A stretch of DNA of 64,000 nt from Dyella caseinilytica (GTDB lineage: Bacteria; Pseudomonadota; Gammaproteobacteria; Xanthomonadales; Rhodanobacteraceae). Location of the stretch: positions 3,224,001 to 3,288,000 of the forward strand of contig NZ_CP064030.1 of assembly GCF_016865235.1 (NCBI RefSeq). Reading direction: 5' to 3'. Positions within the stretch are counted from its first letter, which is position 1. Every line of letters starts with the position of its first letter. Positions 25,317-33,874 of this stretch are shown here, one piece after another. The notes below the pieces were generated by a model, which had not been told where the DNA came from, did not search any database, and saw only the letters and a program-made list of their open reading frames with translations. The position numbers and the translations under genes are program-made.

Positions 25317-26345
25317 ATGAGTAAGACTGAATACAGCGTGGCAGAACTCGCCGAACGCTTCGCCCTCGAATTCCGGGGCGATGGCGCACGCATGATCGAT
25401 GGCGTCGGCACCCTGTCCGGCGCAGGCCCGACTCAGCTGAGCTTTCTTTCCAACAGCAAATACGCCGCACAATTGGGTGGTACTCGTGCAGGCGTCGTCG
25501 TCTTGCATAGCGATACTGTGGATAGCTGTCCCACGGCTGCATTGATCGCACGCGATCCTTATGTGGCTTATGCACACATTGCTGCATTATTCGAGCCCTT
25601 GCCTGCTGCAGTGCCTGGCATTCATCCGAGCGCAGTCGTCGCGCCCGGCGCGCGCGTAAGCGCCAGCGCCAGCATCGGCCCTTGCTGCGTGGTCGAAGGT
25701 GATGCGGTGATCGAAGACGGCGCCGTGCTCGGCCCACATTGCATCATCGGTTCCGAATGCGTCGTCGGCGCCCAATCGCGACTGGTGGCGCGTGTCACCC
25801 TGGTCTCCCGCGTCACCCTCGGCAAGCGCGTGCTGGTTCACCCCGGTGCAGTGATCGGCTCGGACGGTTTCGGCCTCGCCTTCGATCGCGACCATTGGGT
25901 GAAGCTGCCACAGCTGGGGGGTGTGCGGATCGGCGACGATTGCGAAATCGGCGCCAACACCACTATCGACCGTGGCGCACTGGACGATACGGTCCTGGAA
26001 GAAGACGTGCGGCTAGACAACCAGATCCAGATCGCCCATAACGTGTATATAGGCGCCCACACCGCCATGGCGGGGTGTGCAGCCGTGGCCGGCAGTGCGA
26101 AAATCGGCCGTTATTGCATGATCGGCGGCAATGCCGGTGTGCTGGGCCATCTGGAAGTGGCTGACCGGGTTACCATTACCGCCAAGAGCCTGGTAACTCA
26201 CTCCATTCGGGAAGCCGGCGAGTATTCCTCCGGGGTGCCGCTGCAGGAAAACCGTCAATGGCGCCGCAACGCTGCGCGCTTCAAGCACCTCGACGAGTAC
26301 GTGCGCCGATTGTCGGCGCTGGAAAAGGACAAGAACGATGACTGA
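25317..26345 (+). CDS. lpxD: UDP-3-O-(3-hydroxyacyl)glucosamine N-acyltransferase
   Basis: This 342-residue enzyme adds the N-linked hydroxyacyl chain in lipid A synthesis. The N-terminal domain (LAERFALEFRGDG) is followed by a left-handed beta-helix of hexapeptide repeats and a C-terminal helix. The catalytic segment NTTIDRGALDDTVLEEDVRL-DNQIQIAHNV contains the family His. ATG 25317 has GGAG upstream and is preferred over a GTG at 25299. The 3' end overlaps fabZ by 8 bases. Confidence 0.97.
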   Translation: MSKTEYSVAELAERFALEFRGDGARMIDGVGTLSGAGPTQLSFLSNSKYAAQLGGTRAGVVVLHSDTVDSCPTAALIARDPYVAYAHIAALFEPLPAAVPGIHPSAVVAPGARVSASASIGPCCVVEGDAVIEDGAVLGPHCIIGSECVVGAQSRLVARVTLVSRVTLGKRVLVHPGAVIGSDGFGLAFDRDHWVKLPQLGGVRIGDDCEIGANTTIDRGALDDTVLEEDVRLDNQIQIAHNVYIGAHTAMAGCAAVAGSAKIGRYCMIGGNAGVLGHLEVADRVTITAKSLVTHSIREAGEYSSGVPLQENRQWRRNAARFKHLDEYVRRLSALEKDKNDD

Positions 26346-26811
26346 CAACACCGCTCCGATCTCGCTGCCGGTGAATGTGGAACAGATCCAACAGCTGCTG
26401 CCGCATCGATACCCCTTTCTGTTGGTCGATCGCGTGATCGAAATCGTGCCGGATCAAAGCGTGGTGACGTTGAAGAACGTAACCATCAACGAACCGTTCT
26501 TCAACGGCCACTTCCCCAATCATCCGGTGATGCCGGGTGTATTGCTCGTGGAGGCCATGGCGCAGTCCGCCGGTCTGCTCACGCAGCTCAGTGCGCGCGT
26601 GAAAGGTGGCTCGCCCAGCTCGCTGTTCTATTTGGCGAAGGTGGACAACGCACGCTTCAATGCGCCGGTGGTGCCGGGTGATCAGCTGCGCATGGAAGTG
26701 CGCCTCAAGCGCCTGCTGCGCAGCATGGGTCTATTCGAAGCACGCACGCTGGTCGATGGCAAGGAAGTGGCCAGCTGTGAACTGATGTGTGCGTCGAGGT
26801 CCGAGAAATGA
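26338..26811 (+). CDS. fabZ: 3-hydroxyacyl-ACP dehydratase FabZ
   Basis: This 157-residue hot-dog-fold enzyme dehydrates 3-hydroxyacyl-ACP in fatty acid elongation. It competes with LpxA for hydroxyacyl-ACP, which explains its place between lpxD and lpxA. Motifs: LLPHRYPFLLVDRV, and NGHFPNHPVMPGVLLVEAMA with the catalytic His58 and Glu72. It overlaps lpxD at its start and lpxA at its stop, so the three are translationally coupled. Confidence 0.97.
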   Translation: MTDNTAPISLPVNVEQIQQLLPHRYPFLLVDRVIEIVPDQSVVTLKNVTINEPFFNGHFPNHPVMPGVLLVEAMAQSAGLLTQLSARVKGGSPSSLFYLAKVDNARFNAPVVPGDQLRMEVRLKRLLRSMGLFEARTLVDGKEVASCELMCASRSEK

Positions 26812-27581
26812 TTCATCCGACCGCGCAGATCGATCCGTCCGCCGTCATTGGCGCCAATGTCCGCATCGGCGCGTATACGGTCATCGGCGCCGACGTGCAC
26901 ATCGGCGATGGCACCATCATCGGACCGCATGTCGTCATCGAAGGCCCTACCCGCATCGGACGCGATAACCGCATCGCGCAGTTCGCTTCGCTGGGCGGCG
27001 ATCCGCAGGACATGAAATTCAGCGGCGAGCGCACCGAGCTGGTGATCGGCGACCGCAACCTGATTCGCGAGTTCGTCACCATCAGTCGCGGCACGAGCGG
27101 CGGCGGCGGCGTTACGCGCATAGGCAACGACAACTGGCTGCTGGCCTATGTGCACGTTGCGCACGATTGCACCATCGGCAACCACACCATCTTTTCCAAT
27201 TACTCGGCCTTGGCCGGTCATGTCGAAGTGGGTGACTGGACGGTCTTCTCTGGTTATTCCGGCGCGCATCAGTTCTGCAAGATCGGCGAACACGCATTCA
27301 TCGCCATGGGCTGTTTGCTCGGCGCCGACGTTCCGCCATTCCTGATGATGGCCAACGACCAAAACGGACGTCCGCGTGGCCTCAACACCACTGGCCTGAA
27401 GCGCCGCGGCTTTGAGCCGGAGCGCATTACGGCTATCAAGCGTGCCTATCGCACTCTTTACACCTCCGGCTTGCCGCTGGCTGAGGCGCGCGAGCAATTG
27501 GCAACGCAGGCGCAGGAAAGCGAAGACGTGCGCGCGATGCTCGAATTCCTTGATCGCAGCGAGCGTGGTTTGGCTCGCTAA
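26808..27581 (+). CDS. lpxA: UDP-N-acetylglucosamine O-acyltransferase
   Basis: This 257-residue enzyme performs the first step of lipid A synthesis. The beta-helix hexapeptide repeats start at residue 1 (MIHPTAQIDPSAVIGANVRI). The active-site histidines corresponding to E. coli His122, His125, His144 and His160 are His116 and His119 in VHVAHDCT, His138 in ALAGHVEV and His154 in GAHQFC. A C-terminal helical domain follows. Start ATG 26808 overlaps the fabZ stop (ATGA). Confidence 0.97.
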   Translation: MIHPTAQIDPSAVIGANVRIGAYTVIGADVHIGDGTIIGPHVVIEGPTRIGRDNRIAQFASLGGDPQDMKFSGERTELVIGDRNLIREFVTISRGTSGGGGVTRIGNDNWLLAYVHVAHDCTIGNHTIFSNYSALAGHVEVGDWTVFSGYSGAHQFCKIGEHAFIAMGCLLGADVPPFLMMANDQNGRPRGLNTTGLKRRGFEPERITAIKRAYRTLYTSGLPLAEAREQLATQAQESEDVRAMLEFLDRSERGLAR

Positions 27582-27640
27582 CTATCTGGTCGGGCTATCC
27601 CGCACGGCCATGTGCTTCACGCGACGTGGGAGGTTTGGAC

Positions 27641-28897
27641 ATGCTGGCTCCTGATGTCGTCGAAAAACCGGCTGCCGAACAGCAGCCGTTGATTGCCGTG
27701 ATCGCCGGCGAAGAATCCGGCGACCAGCTTGGCGGTAACCTGATCGCTGCGTTGCGGCGCCATTATCCCAATGCCCGCTTTGCCGGCATCGGTGGCAGCC
27801 GCATGCAGCAGCAAGGTTTCGAGTCGTGGTACGACATGCGCGAACTGTCGCTGTTCGGCTTTGCCGAAGTCGTGCGCCACCTGCCGCGGCTGCTCAAACT
27901 GCGCAAGGAACTGGTCACGCGGCTTATCGCCGAAAAGCCGCTGGTGGTGATTGGTATCGATGCGCCTGATTTCAATCTTGGCGTCGAGCATCGCGTCAAA
28001 CAGGCCGGCTTGCGCACCGTGCATTATGTCAGCCCCTCGATCTGGGCTTGGCGCGAAAAACGCGCCGACAAGATCGGCGCCAGCGCCAACCGCGTGCTCT
28101 GCCTGTTTCCGATGGAACCGCCGATCTACGCACACCACGGCATCGATGCCCGCTTTGTCGGCCATCCGCTGGCGGATCGCTTTCCACTGGTTTCCGACCG
28201 TATTCCGGCACGCCGCGCCTTGCAGCTTCCGCTGGATGTGCCCGTGCTCGCCGTATTGCCAGGCAGCAGGCATTCCGAGCTGGAACGCCTGGCCGGGCCA
28301 TTTCTCGACGCGGCGCGCCGCGTTGCAGCGGCACTCCCGGGTTTGCGCATTGTCATACCTGCGGCCAATTCGCGCGCACTCGCCACGCTCAAGACGCTGC
28401 TTGCGCGCGGCCCGCACGACGAAATGATGCCCATTTTGCTGGACGGCCGTGCGCACGATGCGATGCTTGCGGCTGATGTCGTCATGCTCGCTTCCGGCAC
28501 CGCCACGCTGGAGGCGATGCTCGCCAAGCGCCCCATGGTCGTGGGTTATCGCGTATCACCCATCAGCTATCGCATTGCGCGCATGCTCAAGATGCTCAAA
28601 ACAGATGTATACGCGCTGCCCAATATCCTTGCGCGCGCTTGCGGCTTGGGAAAAGACGCCGTGCTTGTTCCGGAACTCATGCAAGACGATTGCACAGGCG
28701 CCAAGCTGGCGGAGGCCACACTGACGCTATTCCGCGACAGTGAACGCCGAGGCGCCATCGTCGCCGCTTTCGAGCAATTGCATGAAGCACTGCGCGGCAA
28801 TCTTCACGGCCACGCAGGCGATCATGCGGCAGCGGCGATTGTAGAGTTACTCGATACATCCAAATCCCTCTCCCCTTCGGGGAGAGGGTTGGGGTGA
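27641..28897 (+). CDS. lpxB: Lipid-A-disaccharide synthase
   Basis: This 418-residue glycosyltransferase (GT19) joins UDP-diacylglucosamine and lipid X. Motifs: AGEESGDQLGG, GIDAPDFNLGVE, YVSPSIWAW, FVGHPLADR, LLPGSR-type VLPGSRHSEL, and ASGTATLEAML with MVVGYRVSP. The gene starts at ATG 27641 with GGGAGG 8 bases upstream. It is longer than E. coli LpxB (382), with about 20 extra N-terminal residues and a C-terminal tail, SLSPSGRGLG. That tail is encoded by a REP-like repeat whose right arm is followed by the stop codon. Confidence 0.96.
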   Translation: MLAPDVVEKPAAEQQPLIAVIAGEESGDQLGGNLIAALRRHYPNARFAGIGGSRMQQQGFESWYDMRELSLFGFAEVVRHLPRLLKLRKELVTRLIAEKPLVVIGIDAPDFNLGVEHRVKQAGLRTVHYVSPSIWAWREKRADKIGASANRVLCLFPMEPPIYAHHGIDARFVGHPLADRFPLVSDRIPARRALQLPLDVPVLAVLPGSRHSELERLAGPFLDAARRVAAALPGLRIVIPAANSRALATLKTLLARGPHDEMMPILLDGRAHDAMLAADVVMLASGTATLEAMLAKRPMVVGYRVSPISYRIARMLKMLKTDVYALPNILARACGLGKDAVLVPELMQDDCTGAKLAEATLTLFRDSERRGAIVAAFEQLHEALRGNLHGHAGDHAAAAIVELLDTSKSLSPSGRGLG

Positions 28898-28999
28898 GGG
28901 GCCAACCTCGCCTTACCCATTAATTGGAGCCTGCTTTGTATGAAAGTTGAGGCAAGCCTTGCGCCCCTCACCTCAATCCTCTCCCCGGAGGGGAGAGGA
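28866..28999. repeat. Inverted pair of REP-like palindromes between lpxB and rnhB
   Basis: Unit 1 is CCCTCTCCCC-TTC-GGGGAGAGGG (28866-28888) with tail TTGGGGTGAGGGG. Unit 2 is its inverted copy TCCTCTCCCC-GGA-GGGGAGAGGA (28977-28999), with CCCCTCACCTCAA before it. The two face opposite directions about 90 bases apart, like a BIME. Unit 1 supplies the last codons and stop of lpxB; unit 2 lies inside the first codons of rnhB. Confidence 0.88.
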
Positions 29000-29599
29000 G
29001 GCGGACGCGAAGAACACGTCATTCATATCGCCGGTGTCGACGAAGCAGGCCGCGGTCCTCTCGCCGGCCCCGTCGTGGTCGCAGCGGTAGTGCTCGATCC
29101 GTCCAGGCCGATCGAAGGCTTGAACGACTCGAAGAAACTCAGCGAAGCGCGCCGCGAAAAACTCTATCCGTTGATCGTGGAACGCGCGCTGGCACATTGC
29201 GTGGTGGTCATCGAACCGGAAGAAATCGATCGCCTGAATATTTTCCAGGCCACCATGACTGGCATGAGCCGGGCCGTTGCAGGACTGGTGCCTGCCGCCA
29301 GCGAAGCATGGATCGACGGCAACAAGATTCCCAAGGATCTCCCCTGCCCTGGTCGAGCCATTGTGGGCGGCGATGCACTGGAACCGGCGATCAGTGCAGC
29401 GTCGATTCTGGCCAAGGTCAGCCGCGACCGGCTGATGGTCGCCATGGAAGCGCTGCACCCCGGCTACGGTTTCGCTGTGCACAAGGGTTATCCCACGCCT
29501 GCACACTTGGCAGCGTTGCAACAGCTGGGTCCATGCAGTCAGCATCGCCGCAGCTTTGCACCCGTGAAACAGCTGCTCGATCAGGGCCAGCTTTTCTGA
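28940..29599 (+). CDS. rnhB: Ribonuclease HII
   Basis: This 219-residue enzyme cleaves RNA in RNA-DNA hybrids and single ribonucleotides in DNA. The catalytic core starts with HIAGVDEAGRGPLAGPVV (Asp34, Glu35) and continues with NDSKKLSEARRE, ILAKVSRDRLM and HPGYGFAVHKGYPTPAH. The only usable start codon in frame is ATG 28940 (GGAG 10 bases upstream), since no later ATG, GTG or TTG precedes the core. Residues about 8-22 (APLTSILSPEGRGGG) are therefore encoded by the REP-like repeat. Confidence 0.95.
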   Translation: MKVEASLAPLTSILSPEGRGGGREEHVIHIAGVDEAGRGPLAGPVVVAAVVLDPSRPIEGLNDSKKLSEARREKLYPLIVERALAHCVVVIEPEEIDRLNIFQATMTGMSRAVAGLVPAASEAWIDGNKIPKDLPCPGRAIVGGDALEPAISAASILAKVSRDRLMVAMEALHPGYGFAVHKGYPTPAHLAALQQLGPCSQHRRSFAPVKQLLDQGQLF

Positions 29600-29715
29600 T
29601 CATCACTGTCGCTTCACGCGTCACGTTTGTTTATCGGATGTGATGTTCCATCTATGCAACCTTACCTATTGCGTCTGCATCAGAGCAGGTATACGAATGG
29701 AATCGGAAAGCCGCT

Positions 29716-29739
29716 GCGGCAGACTGCATGCACTGCCGC
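29716..29739. other. Hairpin in the spacer after rnhB
   Basis: GCGGCAG (29716-29722) pairs with CTGCCGC (29733-29739) around a 10-base loop containing TGCATGCA. There is no T-run. The rest of the 232-base spacer between rnhB and the small gene shows nothing recognisable. Confidence 0.4.
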
Positions 29740-29831
29740 CACGAGCACCCGCAGGGACGCTAACGTAGCCGTCCGGTGATGCCGCCGTGAAACGCCCATC
29801 GTGCTTCAGACACCGGACTTTGGAGGGTGTC

Positions 29832-30032
29832 ATGATGCTTCCTTTCCGCCGCCGCCCCAACGCGCCCAAACAGTCACCCTACACACCGGCAGCCGAAGTG
29901 CGTCGGCCAGAACCGGGGGTCCCCGAACTGGGTCCGCGACACCTCGATTACGACTTGCATCCGCTCAATGTGGAGAGCCTTTCGCACTACATCGAGCCGG
30001 TCGCGGACGAGGAACGGTTCCGGGTGTATTGA
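29832..30032 (+). CDS. Small hypothetical protein (66 aa)
   Basis: I do not recognise this protein. It is hydrophilic, basic at the start (MMLPFRRRPNAPKQ), Pro-rich in the middle and acidic at the end (IEPVADEERFRVY). It has no membrane segment and no cysteine. A strong ribosome-binding site (GGAGGG, 7 bases before ATG 29832) supports real expression. It lies alone between rnhB and dnaE, ahead of a long hairpin. Confidence 0.6.
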   Translation: MMLPFRRRPNAPKQSPYTPAAEVRRPEPGVPELGPRHLDYDLHPLNVESLSHYIEPVADEERFRVY

Positions 30033-30057
30033 TCAAGGCTAGAAACGATGATCGGTA

Positions 30058-30107
30058 AACAGGGAATAGCGGGGTTGCGGTCAATGTGACGTCCCCGATT
30101 CCCTGTT
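30058..30107. repeat. Long hairpin between small ORF and dnaE
   Basis: AACAGGGAATAGCGGGG (30058-30074) pairs with CCCCGATTCCCTGTT (30093-30107). This gives 15 bp apart from a 2-base bulge, around an 18-base loop. It lies 72 bases before the dnaE start, with no T-run. It may end the small gene's transcript or be a copy of a dispersed repeat. Confidence 0.7.
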
Positions 30108-30178
30108 CCTGGCGCTTGTCAATTCTTGCCCACACCGGACCACCCCGTTAGGCTGGGACATTGCTTCGCGTGCGAGCC

Positions 30179-33100
30179 ATGTCCCTCCGTTTCGCTCATC
30201 TGCATCTGCACAGCGAGTATTCGCTGGTCGACTCGACCATCCGCATCAAGGCGCTGGTGGCTGCCTGCGTGCAAGCGGGCACGGGCGCTGTTGCGCTCAC
30301 CGACGAATGCAACATGTTCGCCCTGGTGAAGTTCTACAAAGCATGTAGCGCCGCAGGTATCAAACCCATCGGTGGCTGCGATCTGTGGATCAGTTCGCTG
30401 GATGACCCGCGCCCATGGCGTCTGACCGTGCTCTGCCAGAACCGGGACGGTTATCTGAACCTGTCGCGCCTGGTTTCGCGCACCTGGCGCGAAGGCCAAC
30501 AGGGCGGCCGCGCCCTGACCGATGCCGGTTGGCTCACACCTGATGCGACAGACGGACTGATCGCCTTGCTCGGACGCGAAAGCGAAATTGGCCGCATCGC
30601 TGTGAACCAAGGCACGGAAGCCGCGGCGTCGCGTTTGCGCGCGCTGATGCAACTCTTTCCCGATCGCCTGTACCTGGAACTTACCCGCTGCGGCCGCGAA
30701 GGCGAGGAATCGTGGAACAACGCCGCGCTGATGCTCGCGACCGAACTCGATCTGCCGGTCATCGCCAGCAACGACGTACGCTTTCTCAAGCAGGACGATT
30801 TCGAAGCGCACGAAGCGCGCGTATGCATCCACCAGGGCCGTGTGCTGGCCGATCCCAAGCGCCCACGCGACTACAGCGACCAGCAATACCTGAAAACGCC
30901 GGAAGACATGGCGACGCTGTTCGCCGACATTCCCGAAGCGTTGGAAAACACCGTCGAGCTTGCCAAGCGCTGCAACCTGGAACTCACGTTCGGCACTTAC
31001 TACCTGCCGAACTTCCCGGTGCCGGAAGGCCACGATCTGGCCAGCTACATCCGCGAACTCGCGCGCGAAGGCTTGAAAGAACGCCTTGCCAGCGCCCCGC
31101 TCGCCCAGGGTCATACCCTGGCCGATTACGAAGCGCGCCTGGAACGTGAGCTGGACGTCATCATCGAGATGGGGTTCCCCGGCTACTTCCTGATCGTGGC
31201 GGACTTCATCAACTGGGGTAAGCAGAACGGTATTCCGGTCGGCCCAGGCCGCGGTTCGGGTGCCGGTTCGTTGGTGGCGTGGGTATTGAAGATCACCGAT
31301 CTCGACCCGCTGCAGTTCAACCTGCTGTTCGAGCGCTTCCTGAACCCCGAACGCGTGTCGATGCCCGACTTCGACATCGACTTCTGCATGGACCGCCGCG
31401 ATGAGGTGATCGACTACGTCGCGCGCAAATACGGCCGCGACCACGTCAGCCAGATCATCACCTACGGCTCGATGGCCGCGAAGGCAGTGCTGCGCGACTC
31501 CGGCCGCGTGCTGGGCATGGGTTACAACGCAGTCGACCGCATCGCCAAGCTGATCCCGCCGCGTCCGCTTGATCTGACCCTGTCCTGTGCGCTTGGCCGC
31601 TCGGAGAAAGCGCAGAAAGAACCCGAGCGCGTGGTGAAGGAGTTCTGCGATCTCTACGCACAGGACGAAGAAGCCAAAACGCTGATCGATCTCGCGCTGA
31701 AACTGGAAAGCCTTACCCGCAACGCCGGCAAGCACGCCGGTGGCGTGGTGATCGGCCCCAAGCCGCTGACCGAATTCGCGCCGCTGTACTGCGAACCGGG
31801 TGGCGGCGGTGTTGTTACCCAATACGACAAGGACGACGTCGAAGCCGTCGGCTTGGTGAAGTTCGACTTCCTCGGCCTGCGAACGCTCACCATCATCGAC
31901 TGGGCCGTGAAGGCGATCAACGAGCGTCGCGCCAAATCCGGCGAAGAGCCGTTGGATATTGCTGCCTTGCCGCTGGACGACCCCGAACCATACGAGTTGC
32001 TGAAAAGAGCACAGACGGTGGCGGTGTTCCAGCTCGAATCCTCCGGCATGCAGCGCATGTTGAAGGATGCGAAGCCTGACCGCTTCGAGGACATCATCGC
32101 CCTGGTGGCACTGTACCGCCCCGGCCCGATGGACCTGATCCCCAGCTTCGTCGCGCGCAAGCACGGCCGCGAGGACGTGGAATACCCCGACCCCCGCGTC
32201 GAGCCTGTCCTGAAAGAGACCTACGGCATCATGGTCTACCAGGAGCAGGTGATGCAGATGGCGCAGATCGTGGGCGGTTACTCGCTCGGCGGCGCCGACC
32301 TGCTGCGCCGCGCGATGGGTAAGAAGAAAATCGAGGAGATGGCCAAGGAGCGCGCCAAGTTCCGCGAGGGCGCCGCCAAAGACGGGCTCACCGGCGACAA
32401 GGCTGACTCCATCTTCGACTTGATGGAAAAGTTCGCCGGCTACGGCTTCAACAAGTCGCACGCCGCCGCCTACGCGCTGGTCTCGTACCAGACCGCGTGG
32501 CTGAAAGCGCACTACCCCGCCGAATTCATGGCCGCGACGATCTCGTCGGACATGGACAACACCGACAAGGCGGTCACCTTCCTCGACGAATCGCGCGCGA
32601 TCGGCCTGACTGTCCTGCCGCCGGACGTGAACGCCTCGGAGTTCATGTTCGTCGCGGTTGAGTCCAAGGTCATCCGCTATGGCCTTGGCGCGATCAAGGG
32701 CGTTGGCCAAGGTGCCTGCGAAGCCATTGCCGAGGAACGGCGTAAAGGCGGTGCGTATAAGGACCTGGCGGACTTCTGCCGCCGCGTCGATTCGACCAAG
32801 CTCAACCGGCGCGTGCTCGAAGCGTTGATCCTCTCCGGCGCGCTCGATGCGCTGGCGCCCAATCGCGCCAGCCTGATGCTGCAATTGCCGGATGCGATGA
32901 AGGCAGCCGAGCAGCACCTGCGCGATCGCCAATCGGGCCAGAACGACATGTTCGGCGCGTTCACATCCGGCAAGAGCGGGGACGCGGCCGCTCCCGTGGT
33001 ACAGATGAACCTGCCCACGGTGCCCGAATGGCCACTGGAGCAGAAGCTGCAAGGTGAGCGCGAAACGCTCGGCCATTACTTCTCCGGCCACCCCACCGAT

Positions 33101-33739
33101 CCGTGGCGCGAGGAATTGGCCCAGCTATCGACCTGCCCGCTGGGTGAGATCGCCGACCGCTATCAGCCACCGCGCCCACGCAAGAACGATGGCGATGACA
33201 ACCGCTTCCGCCGCGGCCCCGACACGCCCTGGACCGTCGCCGGCATGGTCGTGGCGGTGCGCAAACGCGGTGACAGCGACGCCTTCGTGCGCCTGGAAGA
33301 CGGCACTGGCATCATCGAAGTGAGCTTTTTCGGCGAGCTTTACCAGCAGGTCGCACCGCTGCTTACGCGCGACGAGCTGCTGGTGGTTGAAGGCGGCCTG
33401 CGCATCGACGAATTCTCCGGCGGCGGGTTCCAAGTGCGTGCCCGCAGTGCCTACACCTTGGCCGACGCCTGCCGCCGCTTCGCGCGCCTGCTGCGGGTGA
33501 AGGTCAACGGCATCGGCCCCGACTTCATTGCGCAGTTCCGCCAGGCGCTGGCCGGTCACCGGGGCGGTCGCGCCAGCGTGATCTTGAGCGGCTACCACAA
33601 CGCCAAGGCACAGGCCGATTTCGAGCTGGGTGAGGATTGGCAGGTCAATGCGATTCCCGAGCTGCTGCGGGCGGTACGCAACATGCCCGGCGTAATCGGA
33701 GCGGGCGTCAGGCTCGTGAAAACCGGGAACGGGGATTAG
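30179..33739 (+). CDS. dnaE: DNA polymerase III subunit alpha
   Basis: This 1186-residue replicative polymerase starts with a PHP domain (FAHLHLHSEYSLVDSTI). The palm domain follows, with GPGRGSGAGSLVAW and the catalytic Asp pair in MPDFDIDFCMDRRDEV, and a third acidic site near QYDKDDVE. Next come a tandem HhH region and an OB-fold near residue 1020 (TVAGMVVAVRKRGD). I chose ATG 30179 because the longer frame starts with TTG. The stop TAG lies inside a long terminator hairpin shared with the accA upstream region. Confidence 0.98.
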   Translation: MSLRFAHLHLHSEYSLVDSTIRIKALVAACVQAGTGAVALTDECNMFALVKFYKACSAAGIKPIGGCDLWISSLDDPRPWRLTVLCQNRDGYLNLSRLVSRTWREGQQGGRALTDAGWLTPDATDGLIALLGRESEIGRIAVNQGTEAAASRLRALMQLFPDRLYLELTRCGREGEESWNNAALMLATELDLPVIASNDVRFLKQDDFEAHEARVCIHQGRVLADPKRPRDYSDQQYLKTPEDMATLFADIPEALENTVELAKRCNLELTFGTYYLPNFPVPEGHDLASYIRELAREGLKERLASAPLAQGHTLADYEARLERELDVIIEMGFPGYFLIVADFINWGKQNGIPVGPGRGSGAGSLVAWVLKITDLDPLQFNLLFERFLNPERVSMPDFDIDFCMDRRDEVIDYVARKYGRDHVSQIITYGSMAAKAVLRDSGRVLGMGYNAVDRIAKLIPPRPLDLTLSCALGRSEKAQKEPERVVKEFCDLYAQDEEAKTLIDLALKLESLTRNAGKHAGGVVIGPKPLTEFAPLYCEPGGGGVVTQYDKDDVEAVGLVKFDFLGLRTLTIIDWAVKAINERRAKSGEEPLDIAALPLDDPEPYELLKRAQTVAVFQLESSGMQRMLKDAKPDRFEDIIALVALYRPGPMDLIPSFVARKHGREDVEYPDPRVEPVLKETYGIMVYQEQVMQMAQIVGGYSLGGADLLRRAMGKKKIEEMAKERAKFREGAAKDGLTGDKADSIFDLMEKFAGYGFNKSHAAAYALVSYQTAWLKAHYPAEFMAATISSDMDNTDKAVTFLDESRAIGLTVLPPDVNASEFMFVAVESKVIRYGLGAIKGVGQGACEAIAEERRKGGAYKDLADFCRRVDSTKLNRRVLEALILSGALDALAPNRASLMLQLPDAMKAAEQHLRDRQSGQNDMFGAFTSGKSGDAAAPVVQMNLPTVPEWPLEQKLQGERETLGHYFSGHPTDPWREELAQLSTCPLGEIADRYQPPRPRKNDGDDNRFRRGPDTPWTVAGMVVAVRKRGDSDAFVRLEDGTGIIEVSFFGELYQQVAPLLTRDELLVVEGGLRIDEFSGGGFQVRARSAYTLADACRRFARLLRVKVNGIGPDFIAQFRQALAGHRGGRASVILSGYHNAKAQADFELGEDWQVNAIPELLRAVRNMPGVIGAGVRLVKTGNGD

Positions 33740-33828
33740 GCGTGGCTCACGCCAAGCGCCGGTTTATCCTCCGCTTCTTGCCACCCGGCCACGCCGCAAA
33801 GCCATACGCCCCCGTTCCCGTGTTTTTT
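33724..33828 (+). terminator. Long terminator hairpin overlapping the dnaE stop
   Basis: CGGGAACGGGG (33724-33734) pairs with CCCCGTTCCCG (33810-33820), and inside it GGCGTGGC (33739-33746) pairs with GCCACGCC (33788-33795). T6 follows at 33823-33828. The left arm runs into the dnaE stop TAG (33737-33739). A TATACT at 33839-33844 after it may be the -10 element of accA. Confidence 0.65.
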
Positions 33829-33874
33829 GCGACCCCGGTATACTGCCCCGCTTCTGTGCCATACCAAGACCGGA

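Noticed and set aside
24051..25577. A minus-strand frame of about 500 codons opposite bamA and lpxD
   Set aside because: It spans two well-supported genes and their terminator and shows low-complexity composition.
30119..33091. A very long open frame on the minus strand opposite dnaE
   Set aside because: It mirrors dnaE codon structure in a GC-rich genome, has no domain signature, and dnaE is certain.
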